Counted from the stretch's first letter, positions 32,499-41,287 are shown. The stretch is 64,000 nt of DNA from UBA11524 sp964383815 (GCA_964383815.1 CAYLIC010000003.1:1-64000), one strand, 5' to 3'. Notes: generated by a model from the letters alone, not told the origin. Program-made: numbers and translations.

Positions 32499-33488
32499 TT
32501 ACTCGGCGGGCTTTTCGTAGGCCACGGTGGCTTCCTCAGCGCTGAGGACGGTCACATACAGGTCTTTCCCTGCATCGACCCGCAGGTCGGAGGTCTGCAC
32601 ACTGCCTTCATTGGCGTTGATAATCACGCTGTTAATCCAGCCGGGCACGGTGATGGCATACCAGCCGTCCTCACCGGCAGCCAGGGGATCGCCGGGCCAG
32701 GCGGCAAAGGCGTTGGTGCCGGAGGGATGCTCCCAGGCCCACAGGCAGGGTGCGGCCCAATCCTCGGGTACCTTGGCGTAAACGGTGATGTCCGCAGCCT
32801 TGGGGGCAGTAGGATCGTCATAGGTGACCTCCACGGCGCCGTCGGCAGCAACGGTGACCCACAGGTCGGCGGCATCCAGGTCCTTCAGGTCGGCGGTCTG
32901 CACGGTGCCGCCGTTGGCGCTGATGATGATGCAGTTGCACCAGACGGGCACATAGGCGGCATACCAGCCGTTCTCATTGGGCTTCATGCTGCGGCCGGGC
33001 CAGGCAGCAAAGGCGTTCTTGCCAGAGGGATCCTCCCAGGCCCAAAGGCCGGGGTTTTCCCAGGAGGCATCCACATGGGCATACACGGTGAAGTGCTGGC
33101 TGTAGGCAGGCGCTTCGCCGGTGGTCTGCGCCTCGAAGGACACAGCGGCGGTTTTGTTCTCCGCCACAGTAATCCAGGCGGACTGCTTGTCAATCTTGAT
33201 TTCGTCAGTCTGCACACTGCCTTCATTGGCGTTGATAATCACGCTCTCCATGCCGGCAGGCAGGTAGATGTAGTACCAGCCTTCGTTGGCGGGGTCGGGC
33301 TCCATCATGTCGCCGGGCCAGGCGGCAAAGGCGTTGGTTCCGTCGGCACTCCAGGCCCACACACAGGGCCAGGACCAATCCGCAGGCACTTGGGCGTATA
33401 CCACCAGCATGTCGGCTTCCTCTGCCATGGCGGGCAGCATGGGCAGCAGCATGAGGCAAAGCAGCAGGGCAACCAGTTTCTTCATCAT
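32499..33488 (-). CDS. Secreted protein made of three tandem starch-binding-like modules (CBM26-like)
   Basis: A 329-residue secreted protein with no catalytic domain. A signal peptide ends near PAMA/EEAD. Three repeats follow (about residues 27-118, 132-224, 233-325). Each has the order W..P-(V/L/G)-(L)WAW, NAFAAWPG, GWY, VIINAN-G-(S/T)VQT and WVTV or similar; the AWPG tryptophans are at 57, 163 and 264. The pattern resembles CBM25/26-type starch-binding modules. There is no anchor or sorting signal, so it should be free in or loosely held by the cell wall. It is the first gene of the maltodextrin operon; AAGGAGG lies before the start. Confidence 0.82.
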   Translation of the reverse strand: MMKKLVALLLCLMLLPMLPAMAEEADMLVVYAQVPADWSWPCVWAWSADGTNAFAAWPGDMMEPDPANEGWYYIYLPAGMESVIINANEGSVQTDEIKIDKQSAWITVAENKTAAVSFEAQTTGEAPAYSQHFTVYAHVDASWENPGLWAWEDPSGKNAFAAWPGRSMKPNENGWYAAYVPVWCNCIIISANGGTVQTADLKDLDAADLWVTVAADGAVEVTYDDPTAPKAADITVYAKVPEDWAAPCLWAWEHPSGTNAFAAWPGDPLAAGEDGWYAITVPGWINSVIINANEGSVQTSDLRVDAGKDLYVTVLSAEEATVAYEKPAE

Positions 33489-33532
33489 CGTTTCCTCCTT
33501 TTTTCTGGTCATAACGGGTATGCTGTAATTCA

Positions 33533-33560
33533 AGTATATCCCACCCAAAAGGAAAGTCAA
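33533..33560 (-). promoter_or_regulatory. Sigma-A promoter of the maltodextrin operon
   Basis: On the minus strand TTGACT, 16-base spacer, TATACT, 45 bases before the start of the starch-binding gene. Confidence 0.78.
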
Positions 33561-33570
33561 CAGGAAAGAA

Positions 33571-33584
33571 GGAAACCGGTTTCC
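33571..33584. promoter_or_regulatory. LacI-type operator palindrome
   Basis: GGAAACCGGTTTCC, a perfect 14-bp palindrome with the central CG step usual for LacI/GalR operators, ten bases upstream of the -35 box. It is the likely site for the LacI-type protein encoded at the end of the same operon. Confidence 0.72.
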
Positions 33585-33664
33585 ACTGCAAAAGCCTTGA
33601 AAATCAACGGTTCTGCGGAATGGTGGAGGCGAAGGCCAACGGGTGTTTCTCCCGGCTGCCGGGC

Positions 33665-33702
33665 AAAAAAAGGCAGGACAGCCCTTTGGGAGCCACCCTG
33701 CC
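33665..33702 (-). terminator. Terminator of the 33720 gene
   Basis: On the minus strand GGCAGG pairs with CCTGCC around an inner AGCCC/GGGCT-like pairing, then TTTTTTT. It isolates the surface-protein gene from the maltodextrin operon downstream. Confidence 0.85.
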
Positions 33703-33719
33703 CGGGAGGATTATTCGGT

Positions 33720-35645
33720 TTATCCGCGCACCCTGCGCCGGTCGTTCCACAGCCAGAGCAGCGCCATCAGGCAGGCCAGGCTGATGCCAGCCAGCGCGAC
33801 CACGGGGAAGCCATCGCCCGTGGCAGGCATGGCATTGGTGACGATGAAATCATAGCTGCACTGGATGGAGCCATCCTCCCTGCACTGGAAGGTGGCGGTC
33901 AGCTTATGCTGTCCGGTGGCCAGGCCGGCAAGCGCCTGCCGGGCAATGGTTATGGTGCAGGCATCGGTGGTCTCCTCCATGGTCATGCTCTTGGGGGAAA
34001 CGGTAACGCCGTCAATCTCGATGGTGTAGGCTACCACATCGTTGGGATCGCCAAAGGAAACCTCCATGGGGCCGTTGCCGTCCCAGGTCAGGCGATCATC
34101 GTCCACCGTGCTGGCAACAAGCGCCGTTTCATCCATGGGATCGCTGACCGTGGGCTGCTTGATGCCAATGCTGATGTAGTTTGTGCTCTTGGGCATTTCG
34201 GAGCTCTTGAAGTGGTAGTATACCAGCGGCTCCAGATGGGGCTTGTCCAGGCTGCCGCCGGTCTTCTGGTTGCGAACCATGTGGGCCTCCACACTGTCGG
34301 CCGAAAAGGTTCTGCCACAGTAATACAGGGGATAGGCGTCGCTGGGCCGGATTACAAAGGACCAGCTGTTGTTTGCACCGGGGATTTTGGGCATGGCGGC
34401 ATCACCGAAGAAAATGTCGTACAGGGTTTTCTTTCCGCCGTAATCGTTGTAGATGGTAGCCAGCTGGTCGTAGGTAATCAGCTGCTGATTCTTTCCGTTG
34501 TAGGTGGTAACGGGCTTCCAGAAGGGCGCATAGGGCCTGTTTACAAGGGAGCCGTGCTCGCCGCGCGCCCGCAACGCACCCTGCGGGCCTTCCTTTGTCA
34601 TCTCGTAGCGGTTGAAATTGAGGGTACCCTTCTTGGGGTTATCCTGGGGGACGGGGGTCTTCTTAGCCAGGTAGAAAACCATTTCGTGGCCGGGCACCCA
34701 GTAATACCTGTCGCTGGTGCGCTCCTGAATGACCTGAATGGTGCTGATCTTCTTGATGTAATCGTCCAGCTTCGCCAGCTGCTGCTTCAGCACGGCGGCG
34801 GAGGCGCGATCCTTGGGGTGAGCGGCGTTCCACTCATCAATCTCCTCGATACGGGCGCACAGGGAGAGCTTATCCACCGTGGCTGCCGCCACAAAGCCTG
34901 CCAGCGCATTGGCCTCGAACTCGAGAATCTCTTCATAGGCCTGGTTTTCCCACTTATAGTTGCCGGAAAGGCGCACGGACTCGTAATACATGTCGAACAG
35001 GGTGCCAAAGTCGCCGTTGGCCATGCGCATCCTGGTTAGCAGGTATTGGGCATAGGTGATGGCCCGGGTGTCAAAATCGCTGATGGAGCCGGTGGGCTTC
35101 AGGCCTGCCTGCCGCTTGGGAATCACATAGAGCAGGGTGTTTTTGCGGTCCTGGGCTGCGATATCAGCGGCATCTGCCAGGGCCTTTGCCTTCGCGGCAG
35201 GATCCTTGATGGCCTCCGCATCCTTTTTTGCCTTCGCCAGCTCCTGGTCAATATCCTTCAGTGCGTTGAAGGCGATCTGTCCTTCGTCCTGCCAGGTCCA
35301 CTTGACGAAGCCGTTGATTTCCGACAGGAGGGAACTGGAAACCACCTCGTGGTCCAGCTTGTCAATATGCCGGCTGATGGCCTCGTTGCTCTCCAGCAGC
35401 GCCTCCAGCTTGGAAGCGACGCCGTCGTCTGGCTGATTGGCGCCAAAGGTCATCGCGTAAAAGGAGTCCAGGCCCCAGTTGATGGCCTTGGTTCCGGCTG
35501 CCTGAGCGGCCTTGGTCAGAATCCAGTTGATCAGCGCCGCCGTGGTCAAAGCGCTGTTGCTGGCGGAACCCTCTGCCAGGGCGGCAGTGCCGCTGCCCGT
35601 AACCAGCAGGACAATGGTGAGCAAAAGTGCAAATGCCCTTTTCAT
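33720..35645 (-). CDS. Large secreted protein with a sortase-type PATGD tail, function unknown
   Basis: A 641-residue protein I do not recognise. A signal peptide ends near AALA/EGSA. The N-terminal third is strongly helical: an alanine-rich amphipathic segment, then long charged helices (for example KDIDQELAKAKKDAEAIKD), reminiscent of helical-bundle surface proteins or alpha-pore-formers, though no family match is claimed. A mixed domain with many aromatic residues follows (about 290-500), then a beta-sandwich-like region. The C-terminus is MPATGDG (PATG at 607-610), a hydrophobic helix and RRRVRG: a sorting-signal layout with PATGD in place of LPxTG. The start has GGAGGAAAC. The gene is monocistronic. 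Confidence 0.7.
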   Translation of the reverse strand: MKRAFALLLTIVLLVTGSGTAALAEGSASNSALTTAALINWILTKAAQAAGTKAINWGLDSFYAMTFGANQPDDGVASKLEALLESNEAISRHIDKLDHEVVSSSLLSEINGFVKWTWQDEGQIAFNALKDIDQELAKAKKDAEAIKDPAAKAKALADAADIAAQDRKNTLLYVIPKRQAGLKPTGSISDFDTRAITYAQYLLTRMRMANGDFGTLFDMYYESVRLSGNYKWENQAYEEILEFEANALAGFVAAATVDKLSLCARIEEIDEWNAAHPKDRASAAVLKQQLAKLDDYIKKISTIQVIQERTSDRYYWVPGHEMVFYLAKKTPVPQDNPKKGTLNFNRYEMTKEGPQGALRARGEHGSLVNRPYAPFWKPVTTYNGKNQQLITYDQLATIYNDYGGKKTLYDIFFGDAAMPKIPGANNSWSFVIRPSDAYPLYYCGRTFSADSVEAHMVRNQKTGGSLDKPHLEPLVYYHFKSSEMPKSTNYISIGIKQPTVSDPMDETALVASTVDDDRLTWDGNGPMEVSFGDPNDVVAYTIEIDGVTVSPKSMTMEETTDACTITIARQALAGLATGQHKLTATFQCREDGSIQCSYDFIVTNAMPATGDGFPVVALAGISLACLMALLWLWNDRRRVRG

Positions 35646-35716
35646 CCGTGTTTCCTCCTTTTTTGATACCCACATCCCCGCAGCTGTGTAAAATGGGACA
35701 AAAACGCCCATATGCC

Positions 35717-35725
35717 ATTATAGCA
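35717..35725 (-). promoter_or_regulatory. Extended -10 promoter for the 33720 gene
   Basis: On the minus strand TGCTATAAT, an extended -10 (TGnTATAAT), with no good -35 box at the usual distance. Confidence 0.6.
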
Positions 35726-35793
35726 TACGGGCATGCAAATTGTGTTACGCAATAGTTGTTTTTTTCTATAATTCCGGTAATATTTTGCCAGCA

Positions 35794-36423
35794 TCAGCCC
35801 AGCAGGTTGTGCAGAAGCGGCACCAGCTCCATGGGGGAACTGACCCGGTAGTCCGCCTGGGCGTATTCGGCCTCATTGCCAAAGCCATAGCAGGCTGCCA
35901 CCGTGGGCACGGCATTGGCCTTGCCAGCCAGAATGTCGCTGAGCCTGTCGCCCACCATGACGCAGCGGGAAGGCAGCAGCTCGGACAGCATGTCGCCCAG
36001 CACCTGCGGCTTGGTTTTGCCGGGAATGCAGCCTTGCATCCGGGTGAAGAAGCCATCCAGCCCGGTGAATTTGGCGGAGAAGTTCAGGTACTCCTGCAAT
36101 CCATTGCTGACCACCACCATGTCCGCCAGGGGGCGAAGGGCGCAGAGCATTTCCTCCACACCGGGGAACAGCGTGAGTGTTTGGGCAATCAGCTCCATTT
36201 CGCAGGCGGTGCGGGTGCGGCGGTATTCCTCCGCCCGCTCCGGGGGAACGCCCAGCATGGGTACAGTTTCCTCATAGGTTGGGCCGTTGCAGGCGCGGAG
36301 GGTGGCCTCGTCCACGGGGGGAAGGCCCATGCGCTCCAGGGTCAGGCTCACCTCCCGGATGCACAGCTCCATGCTGTCACCCAGGGTGCCATCCCAGTCG
36401 AAGAAGATAATCGGTCTGTTCAT
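35794..36423 (-). CDS. HAD superfamily hydrolase, phosphoglycolate phosphatase-like
   Basis: A 209-residue haloacid dehalogenase-type phosphatase. Motif I is FFDWDGTLGDS (nucleophile D9, D11), motif II is VVVSNG, motif III lysine is in PGKTKPQ, and motif IV is VMVGDRLSDILAG. A helical cap lies between motifs I and II. This order matches the phosphoglycolate/pyrophosphatase-like group; the substrate cannot be read from sequence. It is third in the dnaE-gtrA-HAD operon, three bases after the gtrA stop. Confidence 0.88.
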   Translation of the reverse strand: MNRPIIFFDWDGTLGDSMELCIREVSLTLERMGLPPVDEATLRACNGPTYEETVPMLGVPPERAEEYRRTRTACEMELIAQTLTLFPGVEEMLCALRPLADMVVVSNGLQEYLNFSAKFTGLDGFFTRMQGCIPGKTKPQVLGDMLSELLPSRCVMVGDRLSDILAGKANAVPTVAACYGFGNEAEYAQADYRVSSPMELVPLLHNLLG

Positions 36424-36426
36424 GCT

Positions 36427-36849
36427 TTACTTCCTTTTCAGCACCAATCGCTTGGTGAAATAGTTCCACACCATCACCAGAAGGGTGGAGATGATTTTGG
36501 CAACCATGTAGTGGATGCTCATGACACCGGTCATCAGCCACATGAAAAGCTCGTTCAGGCCCAGGCCGATGCCGCTGGTCAGCAGGAAGGAGGCCTTTAC
36601 CCCGGCACCGCCATCCTGGGCGCCTGTGAACACCCACCTGATGCAAATGACATAGTTGGCGACAACGGAAATCAGGAAGGCAATGCCGGTGGCGATGAGC
36701 ACCGGCAGGTGCAGCAGCTCCACCATCAGCGTCAGGCAGAGAAACTCCAGCACAAAGCATATGCCGCCGGTGAAGGCGAAGCGGAAGATTTCTGCCAGCT
36801 GAGGAAAACGGTCAGCCAGGGACTGCAGCTTGCAAAGTAGCTTTTTCAT
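36427..36849 (-). CDS. GtrA family membrane protein
   Basis: A 140-residue protein with four TM helices (about residues 20-44, 49-70, 86-105, 112-132) and the GtrA features FRFAFTGGICFVLEF at the start and VWNYFTKRLVL at the end. GtrA-family proteins are thought to help move lipid-linked sugars across the membrane for cell-surface glycosylation. No glycosyltransferase lies nearby. The ATG at 36849 has GAAGGAG upstream; it starts two bases after the dnaE stop. Confidence 0.86.
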   Translation of the reverse strand: MKKLLCKLQSLADRFPQLAEIFRFAFTGGICFVLEFLCLTLMVELLHLPVLIATGIAFLISVVANYVICIRWVFTGAQDGGAGVKASFLLTSGIGLGLNELFMWLMTGVMSIHYMVAKIISTLLVMVWNYFTKRLVLKRK

Positions 36850-36851
36850 GA

Positions 36852-39800
36852 TCAGCGCTCCTTCATCTTCACATTTTCCTGGCCCAGGATGGTGTACAGG
36901 CGCTTCAGGCAGTCCTCCGTGCCATCGCACCAGCTGAGCCTGGGTGCCAGCAGGGTGACTTTCTCCTCCGGCAGGTGCAGGTACACCGGCACGCTGCCCG
37001 GGTGCAGGGAAAGCAGGGTGGTAACCCTGTCCATCATGCTGCGCTCCAGCTTGATGAACAGCTTTCGCTGGGCCTGCTGGGCAGCCTGCGCATCGGTCAT
37101 CGGCGGCTGGGAGCGCTGGGCGGGCGCCCTGGAGGCAAGCGGCTTCCACTCCTCCAGGGGAACCACCCTGTCCACCAGCAGCTTGGGGGATTCTTCCTCC
37201 CGGATGGACAGCTTGCCGTAGAGCACCACCAAATCATCAGCTGCCATCATGCCCTGGTAACGTTCGTACACCTTGGGGAACACCAGGCACTCAATCTGCC
37301 CGGTTAAATCCTCCAGGGTAACAAAGCCCATGTAAGCGCCCTTCTTGGTGGCCTTGCCCTTGACCTCCGTCAGGATGCCGCCCATTTCCACGGCCCGGCC
37401 ATCCAGGGCGAAGCCGTGATCCTCCCACTCCTCCATGCCTTCCAGGTCGGCGGTGGAGAAGGGCAGCTCCGCCAGAATGTCCCGGTAATCGTCCAGGGGA
37501 TGCCCGGTGATGTACACGCCGGACACTTCCTTTTCAATGGCCAGGCGGGTGCGCAGGGGGAAATCCGGAATGTCCGGCAGGGGTGTGTGGGCCTCCAGCA
37601 GGGGCGCATCATCCCCGAAGGTCATATCGAACAGGCTCAGCTGCCCGGCAACATTCTGCTTATACCGGCTGATGGAGGCATCAATGGCGGACTCGAACAC
37701 GGCAAGCATCTGCGTGCGCCTGGCGCCGGAGAAATCGAAGGCACCGGCGCGGATCAGGTTTTCCACGGCCCGCTTGTTGCACAGGCTGGGATCGAAACGG
37801 TGGCAGAAATCGAAAATATCCTTGAAGGGCCCGCCGGCGCTGCGCTCCCGCATGATGGATTCCACCGCACCCTGGCCCACGGTTTTCACCGCACCCAGGC
37901 CAAACAGGATGCCCAGGGAGCCATCCTCCTGCCGCTGAACGGTGAACTTCCAGCCGGAGTGGTTCACGTCCGGCGGCAGAATGTCAATGCCTTTGCTGCG
38001 GCAATACTGGATGTACCCGGCAATCTTCCCCGGGTTGCCATACACGCTGTTGAGCATGGCTGCCATGAAGGGCACAGGGTGGTACCGCTTCAGCCAGCCT
38101 GTCTGCACGGCGACAACCGCATATGCCGCCGCGTGGGACTTGTTGAAGGCGTAGGAGGCGAAGGAAATCATCTCATCGTAGATATGGTTGGCAACATCCT
38201 CCGGCACACCGTTGCGGATGCAGCCGGGGATGGACACGGTGCCATCCGCCTCCACCATGCCATGGACGAAGAACTCCCGCTCCTGCTCCATCACCTTGTG
38301 CTTCTTTTTTGCCATGGCACGGCGCACCAGGTCGCTGCGGCCGTAGGAATAGCCTGCCAGGTCGCGGACAATCTGCATCACCTGCTCCTGGTATACCATG
38401 CAGCCGTAGGTCACGTCCAGAATGGGGCGCAGGAGAGGCGTTTCGTACTGGACGGAGGAGGGATCCATCTTGCCCTGGATGTAGCGGGGAATGGAATCCA
38501 TGGGCCCGGGACGATACAGGGAAATGGCGGCGATAACATCCTCAAAGCAGGCAGGCTTCATGCTGGTGAGGAAGCTGGTCATGCCGCTGCCCTCCAGCTG
38601 GAAAACGCCATTGGTGTCCCCGGAGGAAATCATTTCATACACGGCAGGATCGTCCAGGGGGATGTCCTCGGGCCTCATGACCACACCCTGCAGGCGCATC
38701 ATGTCCAGCGTGTCACGGATAACGGTCAGGGTGCGCAGGCCCAGGAAGTCCATTTTCAAAAGGCCCAGCCGCTCAATGGTGGTCATGGGGTATTGGGTGG
38801 TAATCACCTCGTCGTTCCTTTGCAGGGGAACGTATTCCATCACGGGTTTGCCGGTAATCAGCACACCGGCGGCGTGGGTGGAGGCGTGGCGGGGCATGCC
38901 CTCCAGGGTCATGGCGGTGTCAATCAGGCGCTTAACCCCGCTCTGCTCCTCATACATGGCTTTCAGCATGGGGGAGAGCTTCAGCGCCTTTTCCAGGGTC
39001 ATGCCCAGGTCGAAGGGAATGGCCTTGGCAACCGCGTCCACGTCCTGGTAGCTCATGCCCAGCACCCGGCCCACGTCCCGCACAACACCCTTGGCAGCCA
39101 TGGTGCCGAAGGTGATAATCTGGCTCACATGGTCGGCGCCGTACTTCCGGGCCACATAGTCAATCACCTCCTGCCGGCGCTCGTAGCAGAAGTCCACGTC
39201 GATATCCGGCATGGTGACTCGTTCCGGGTTTAGAAAGCGTTCGAACAGGAGCTGGTATTTCAGGGGATCCAGCATGGTGATGCCCAGGGAGTACGCCACA
39301 ATGGAGCCTGCGCCGCTGCCGCGCCCCGGGCCTACCATAATGCCATGGCTCTTGGCGTAGTGGATGAAGTCCCACACGATGAGGAAGTAATCCACATACC
39401 CCATGCCGGTGATAACGCCCAGCTCGTACTTCAGCCGGGTGTAGGGCTCATCGCCGTCTTTGGCGCTGGGATACAGCCTGGCAATGCCCTCCCGGCACAG
39501 CCGGGTGAGCATCTCCAGGGCGGTTTCCCCGGTGGGAACAGGGTACTGGGGCAGGCGGGTGACCCCAAACTCGAAGGTGACGTTGCAGCGCTGAGCAATC
39601 TCGTGGCTGCGGTCAACGGCCTCGGGGCAGGCACGGAACAGCTGGCGCATTTCCTCCTCGCTCTTCACATAGAGCTGGGTGGTTTCCATGCGCATGCGGG
39701 ATGTATCGTCCAGGGTTTTGCCGGTCTGGATGCACATGAGCACTTCCTGGGCGGCAGCATCCTTCTCCTCCAGGTAATGGCAGTCGTTGGTGGCAACCAG

Positions 39801-40391
39801 GGGCACGTCCATCTCGTGGGCAATCTGAATCAGCCTGGGCAGCACCAGCTTTTCCTCGCGGATGCCGTGATCCATAATCTCCACATAGAAGTTGTCTCTG
39901 CCGAAAATGTCCTGCATTTCCCGCACATAGGCGCGGGCCGCGTCCCACTGGTCGTTCAGGAGCAGCTTGGGCAGGTCGCCGGAAAGGCAGGCGGAGAGGC
40001 AAATCAGTCCCTCGTGGTGCTGGCGGATAAGGCTGTAGTCAATCCTGGGGCGGTAGTAATAGCCGGTGAGGAACCCCTCGGAAATCAGGTGCATCAGGTT
40101 CTGGTAGCCGGTGTTGTTTTCGCACAGGAGAATCAGGTGGCTGTACTCCCGGTTCATGGCGGATTTGTCCAGCCTGTCCCGGCACACATAGGCCTCGCAG
40201 CCGATGATGGGCTTCAGGCCTGCGTCCTTCATGGCGGAATAGAAGTCAATCACGCCGTACATCACGCCGTGATCGGTAATGGCGCAGCTGTCCATGCCCA
40301 GGGCCTTCACCTTTTCCACCAGCCTGGGGATGCGGCATGCGCCATCCAGCAGGCTGTATTCCGTGTGCAAATGCAGGTGTGTAAAGCTCAT
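36852..40391 (-). CDS. dnaE: DNA polymerase III subunit alpha (DnaE)
   Basis: A 1179-residue replicative polymerase of the DnaE type. The N-terminal PHP domain starts THLHLHTEYSLLDG. The polymerase core has VGPGRGSGAGSIVAYSLGI and the catalytic aspartates in MPDIDVDF (near residue 395). The thumb/finger region contains YQEQVMQIVRDLAGYS and MAKKKHKVMEQER. A helix-hairpin-helix region precedes a C-terminal OB fold (GGILTEVKGKATKKGAYMGF, then the ECLVFPKVYERY strand). No proofreading exonuclease is inserted, which separates it from PolC. The start at 40391 follows CAAGGAGG. Confidence 0.97.
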   Translation of the reverse strand: MSFTHLHLHTEYSLLDGACRIPRLVEKVKALGMDSCAITDHGVMYGVIDFYSAMKDAGLKPIIGCEAYVCRDRLDKSAMNREYSHLILLCENNTGYQNLMHLISEGFLTGYYYRPRIDYSLIRQHHEGLICLSACLSGDLPKLLLNDQWDAARAYVREMQDIFGRDNFYVEIMDHGIREEKLVLPRLIQIAHEMDVPLVATNDCHYLEEKDAAAQEVLMCIQTGKTLDDTSRMRMETTQLYVKSEEEMRQLFRACPEAVDRSHEIAQRCNVTFEFGVTRLPQYPVPTGETALEMLTRLCREGIARLYPSAKDGDEPYTRLKYELGVITGMGYVDYFLIVWDFIHYAKSHGIMVGPGRGSGAGSIVAYSLGITMLDPLKYQLLFERFLNPERVTMPDIDVDFCYERRQEVIDYVARKYGADHVSQIITFGTMAAKGVVRDVGRVLGMSYQDVDAVAKAIPFDLGMTLEKALKLSPMLKAMYEEQSGVKRLIDTAMTLEGMPRHASTHAAGVLITGKPVMEYVPLQRNDEVITTQYPMTTIERLGLLKMDFLGLRTLTVIRDTLDMMRLQGVVMRPEDIPLDDPAVYEMISSGDTNGVFQLEGSGMTSFLTSMKPACFEDVIAAISLYRPGPMDSIPRYIQGKMDPSSVQYETPLLRPILDVTYGCMVYQEQVMQIVRDLAGYSYGRSDLVRRAMAKKKHKVMEQEREFFVHGMVEADGTVSIPGCIRNGVPEDVANHIYDEMISFASYAFNKSHAAAYAVVAVQTGWLKRYHPVPFMAAMLNSVYGNPGKIAGYIQYCRSKGIDILPPDVNHSGWKFTVQRQEDGSLGILFGLGAVKTVGQGAVESIMRERSAGGPFKDIFDFCHRFDPSLCNKRAVENLIRAGAFDFSGARRTQMLAVFESAIDASISRYKQNVAGQLSLFDMTFGDDAPLLEAHTPLPDIPDFPLRTRLAIEKEVSGVYITGHPLDDYRDILAELPFSTADLEGMEEWEDHGFALDGRAVEMGGILTEVKGKATKKGAYMGFVTLEDLTGQIECLVFPKVYERYQGMMAADDLVVLYGKLSIREEESPKLLVDRVVPLEEWKPLASRAPAQRSQPPMTDAQAAQQAQRKLFIKLERSMMDRVTTLLSLHPGSVPVYLHLPEEKVTLLAPRLSWCDGTEDCLKRLYTILGQENVKMKER

Positions 40392-40426
40392 GCCAACCTC
40401 CTTGAGTGCAAATCTTCTCATGTTCC

Positions 40427-40455
40427 ATTATAGCGGGAGAAGCACACTTTTGCAA
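40427..40455 (-). promoter_or_regulatory. Sigma-A promoter for dnaE-gtrA-HAD
   Basis: On the minus strand TTGCAA, 17-base spacer, TATAAT, 35 bases before the dnaE ATG. Confidence 0.85.
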
Positions 40456-40462
40456 CAAAAAG

Positions 40463-40484
40463 AAGCGGCGAAAAACCGCCGCTT
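40463..40484 (-). terminator. Terminator of the 40500 gene
   Basis: AAGCGGCG / CGCCGCTT stem with a 6-base loop, followed on the minus strand by CTTTTTGTTG. Confidence 0.85.
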
Positions 40485-40499
40485 AAGAGGAACTGAGCT

Positions 40500-41246
40500 T
40501 TACTTCACCGGGCGAATAAGAATCAGGGGTGTCAATTCCCCGCCCTGGCCGCAGGGGTTGTCCTTCAGTGCGTCCTGGATCTGCCCGTCCGTCAGGGGGA
40601 AGCCATCGCACTTGCCCAGCTGGTTCTGGTCGATGTCGTTGGCATCCATGATCACCACGGGCATGCCGGTGTTCTTCGCCATTTCGTTGGACAGGGCCAC
40701 AGGGTTTTCCGGGTTGATGAGGGCCAGGGTCTTGTACCGCTCGAAGCTGGAGCGGAAGTAGAAGCCGTCAATGCCCGCCACGCCGTGTCCGCAGATTTTG
40801 TAGAACAGGCCCTTCACGCCGAAAGGCCGGGTAATGGCGGAAACAAAGCCAGCCAGCAGCACCCTGGGCAGGCCCACCATGTCAATCACCAGCTGGAGCT
40901 TGTAGGGCTCGTGCATGCCAACGCCGGTGGAGTTGATGCCGGCAAACCGGGCCATCAGCTTGGCAAAGAAGCCCAGCCTCATGTCCTCCATCTTCTTCAC
41001 GTTGCCGGTGCACATGGCCATCACCTTGGCGGTAATGGCAACGCAGTCCCCATTCTGGTACAGGGGACGGACGTACTTCTCCAGCAGGGCGGATGCATCC
41101 TCGCCCACCTCGACAAAGTGGGTCTGAATGGCATAGCGGTCATACCGGGCGCCGTCCCTGCCCGTCAGGCGACCCCGGTCGAAATACACAAGGCCGTCCT
41201 GCTCACGGCGCTGTTCATCAAGGTTGCGGGAAGCTGCATTACCCAT
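40500..41246 (-). CDS. CofE-like (F420:gamma-glutamyl ligase family) protein 1
   Basis: A 248-residue protein of the coenzyme F420:L-glutamate ligase fold (PF01996-like). The family stretch YQNGDCVAITAKVMAMCTGN corresponds to the DxxVVTxKVVSxAEG region. GVAGIDGFYFRSSFERY and MPVVIMDANDIDQN follow. No F420 biosynthesis gene (cofC, cofD, cofGH) or F420-dependent oxidoreductase is in this window, so a different amide-ligation substrate is likely. The start at 41246 follows TAAGGAGG; the longer in-frame reading overlaps the promoter. It has its own promoter and terminator, and a second, larger paralogue lies immediately upstream. Confidence 0.75.
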   Translation of the reverse strand: MGNAASRNLDEQRREQDGLVYFDRGRLTGRDGARYDRYAIQTHFVEVGEDASALLEKYVRPLYQNGDCVAITAKVMAMCTGNVKKMEDMRLGFFAKLMARFAGINSTGVGMHEPYKLQLVIDMVGLPRVLLAGFVSAITRPFGVKGLFYKICGHGVAGIDGFYFRSSFERYKTLALINPENPVALSNEMAKNTGMPVVIMDANDIDQNQLGKCDGFPLTDGQIQDALKDNPCGQGGELTPLILIRPVK

Positions 41247-41287
41247 CTCAAGTGCCTCCTTACAATAGCTTCGTTCCATACCTGCCT

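Noticed and set aside
32499..33488. Regularly spaced repeats considered as a CRISPR-like array
   Set aside because: The repeats are about 300 bases long, in frame, and encode three protein modules; there are no short spacers and no cas genes.
32445..35039. Very long open frames antisense to real genes, here 864 codons opposite the starch-binding and surface proteins; similar ones at 56874-60059, 7029-9284 and 37416-39233
   Set aside because: They are shadows of GC-rich third codon positions: composition is Gly/His/Gln/Ala-rich with no recognisable domains, ribosome binding sites are absent, and the opposite strand carries confidently identified proteins.
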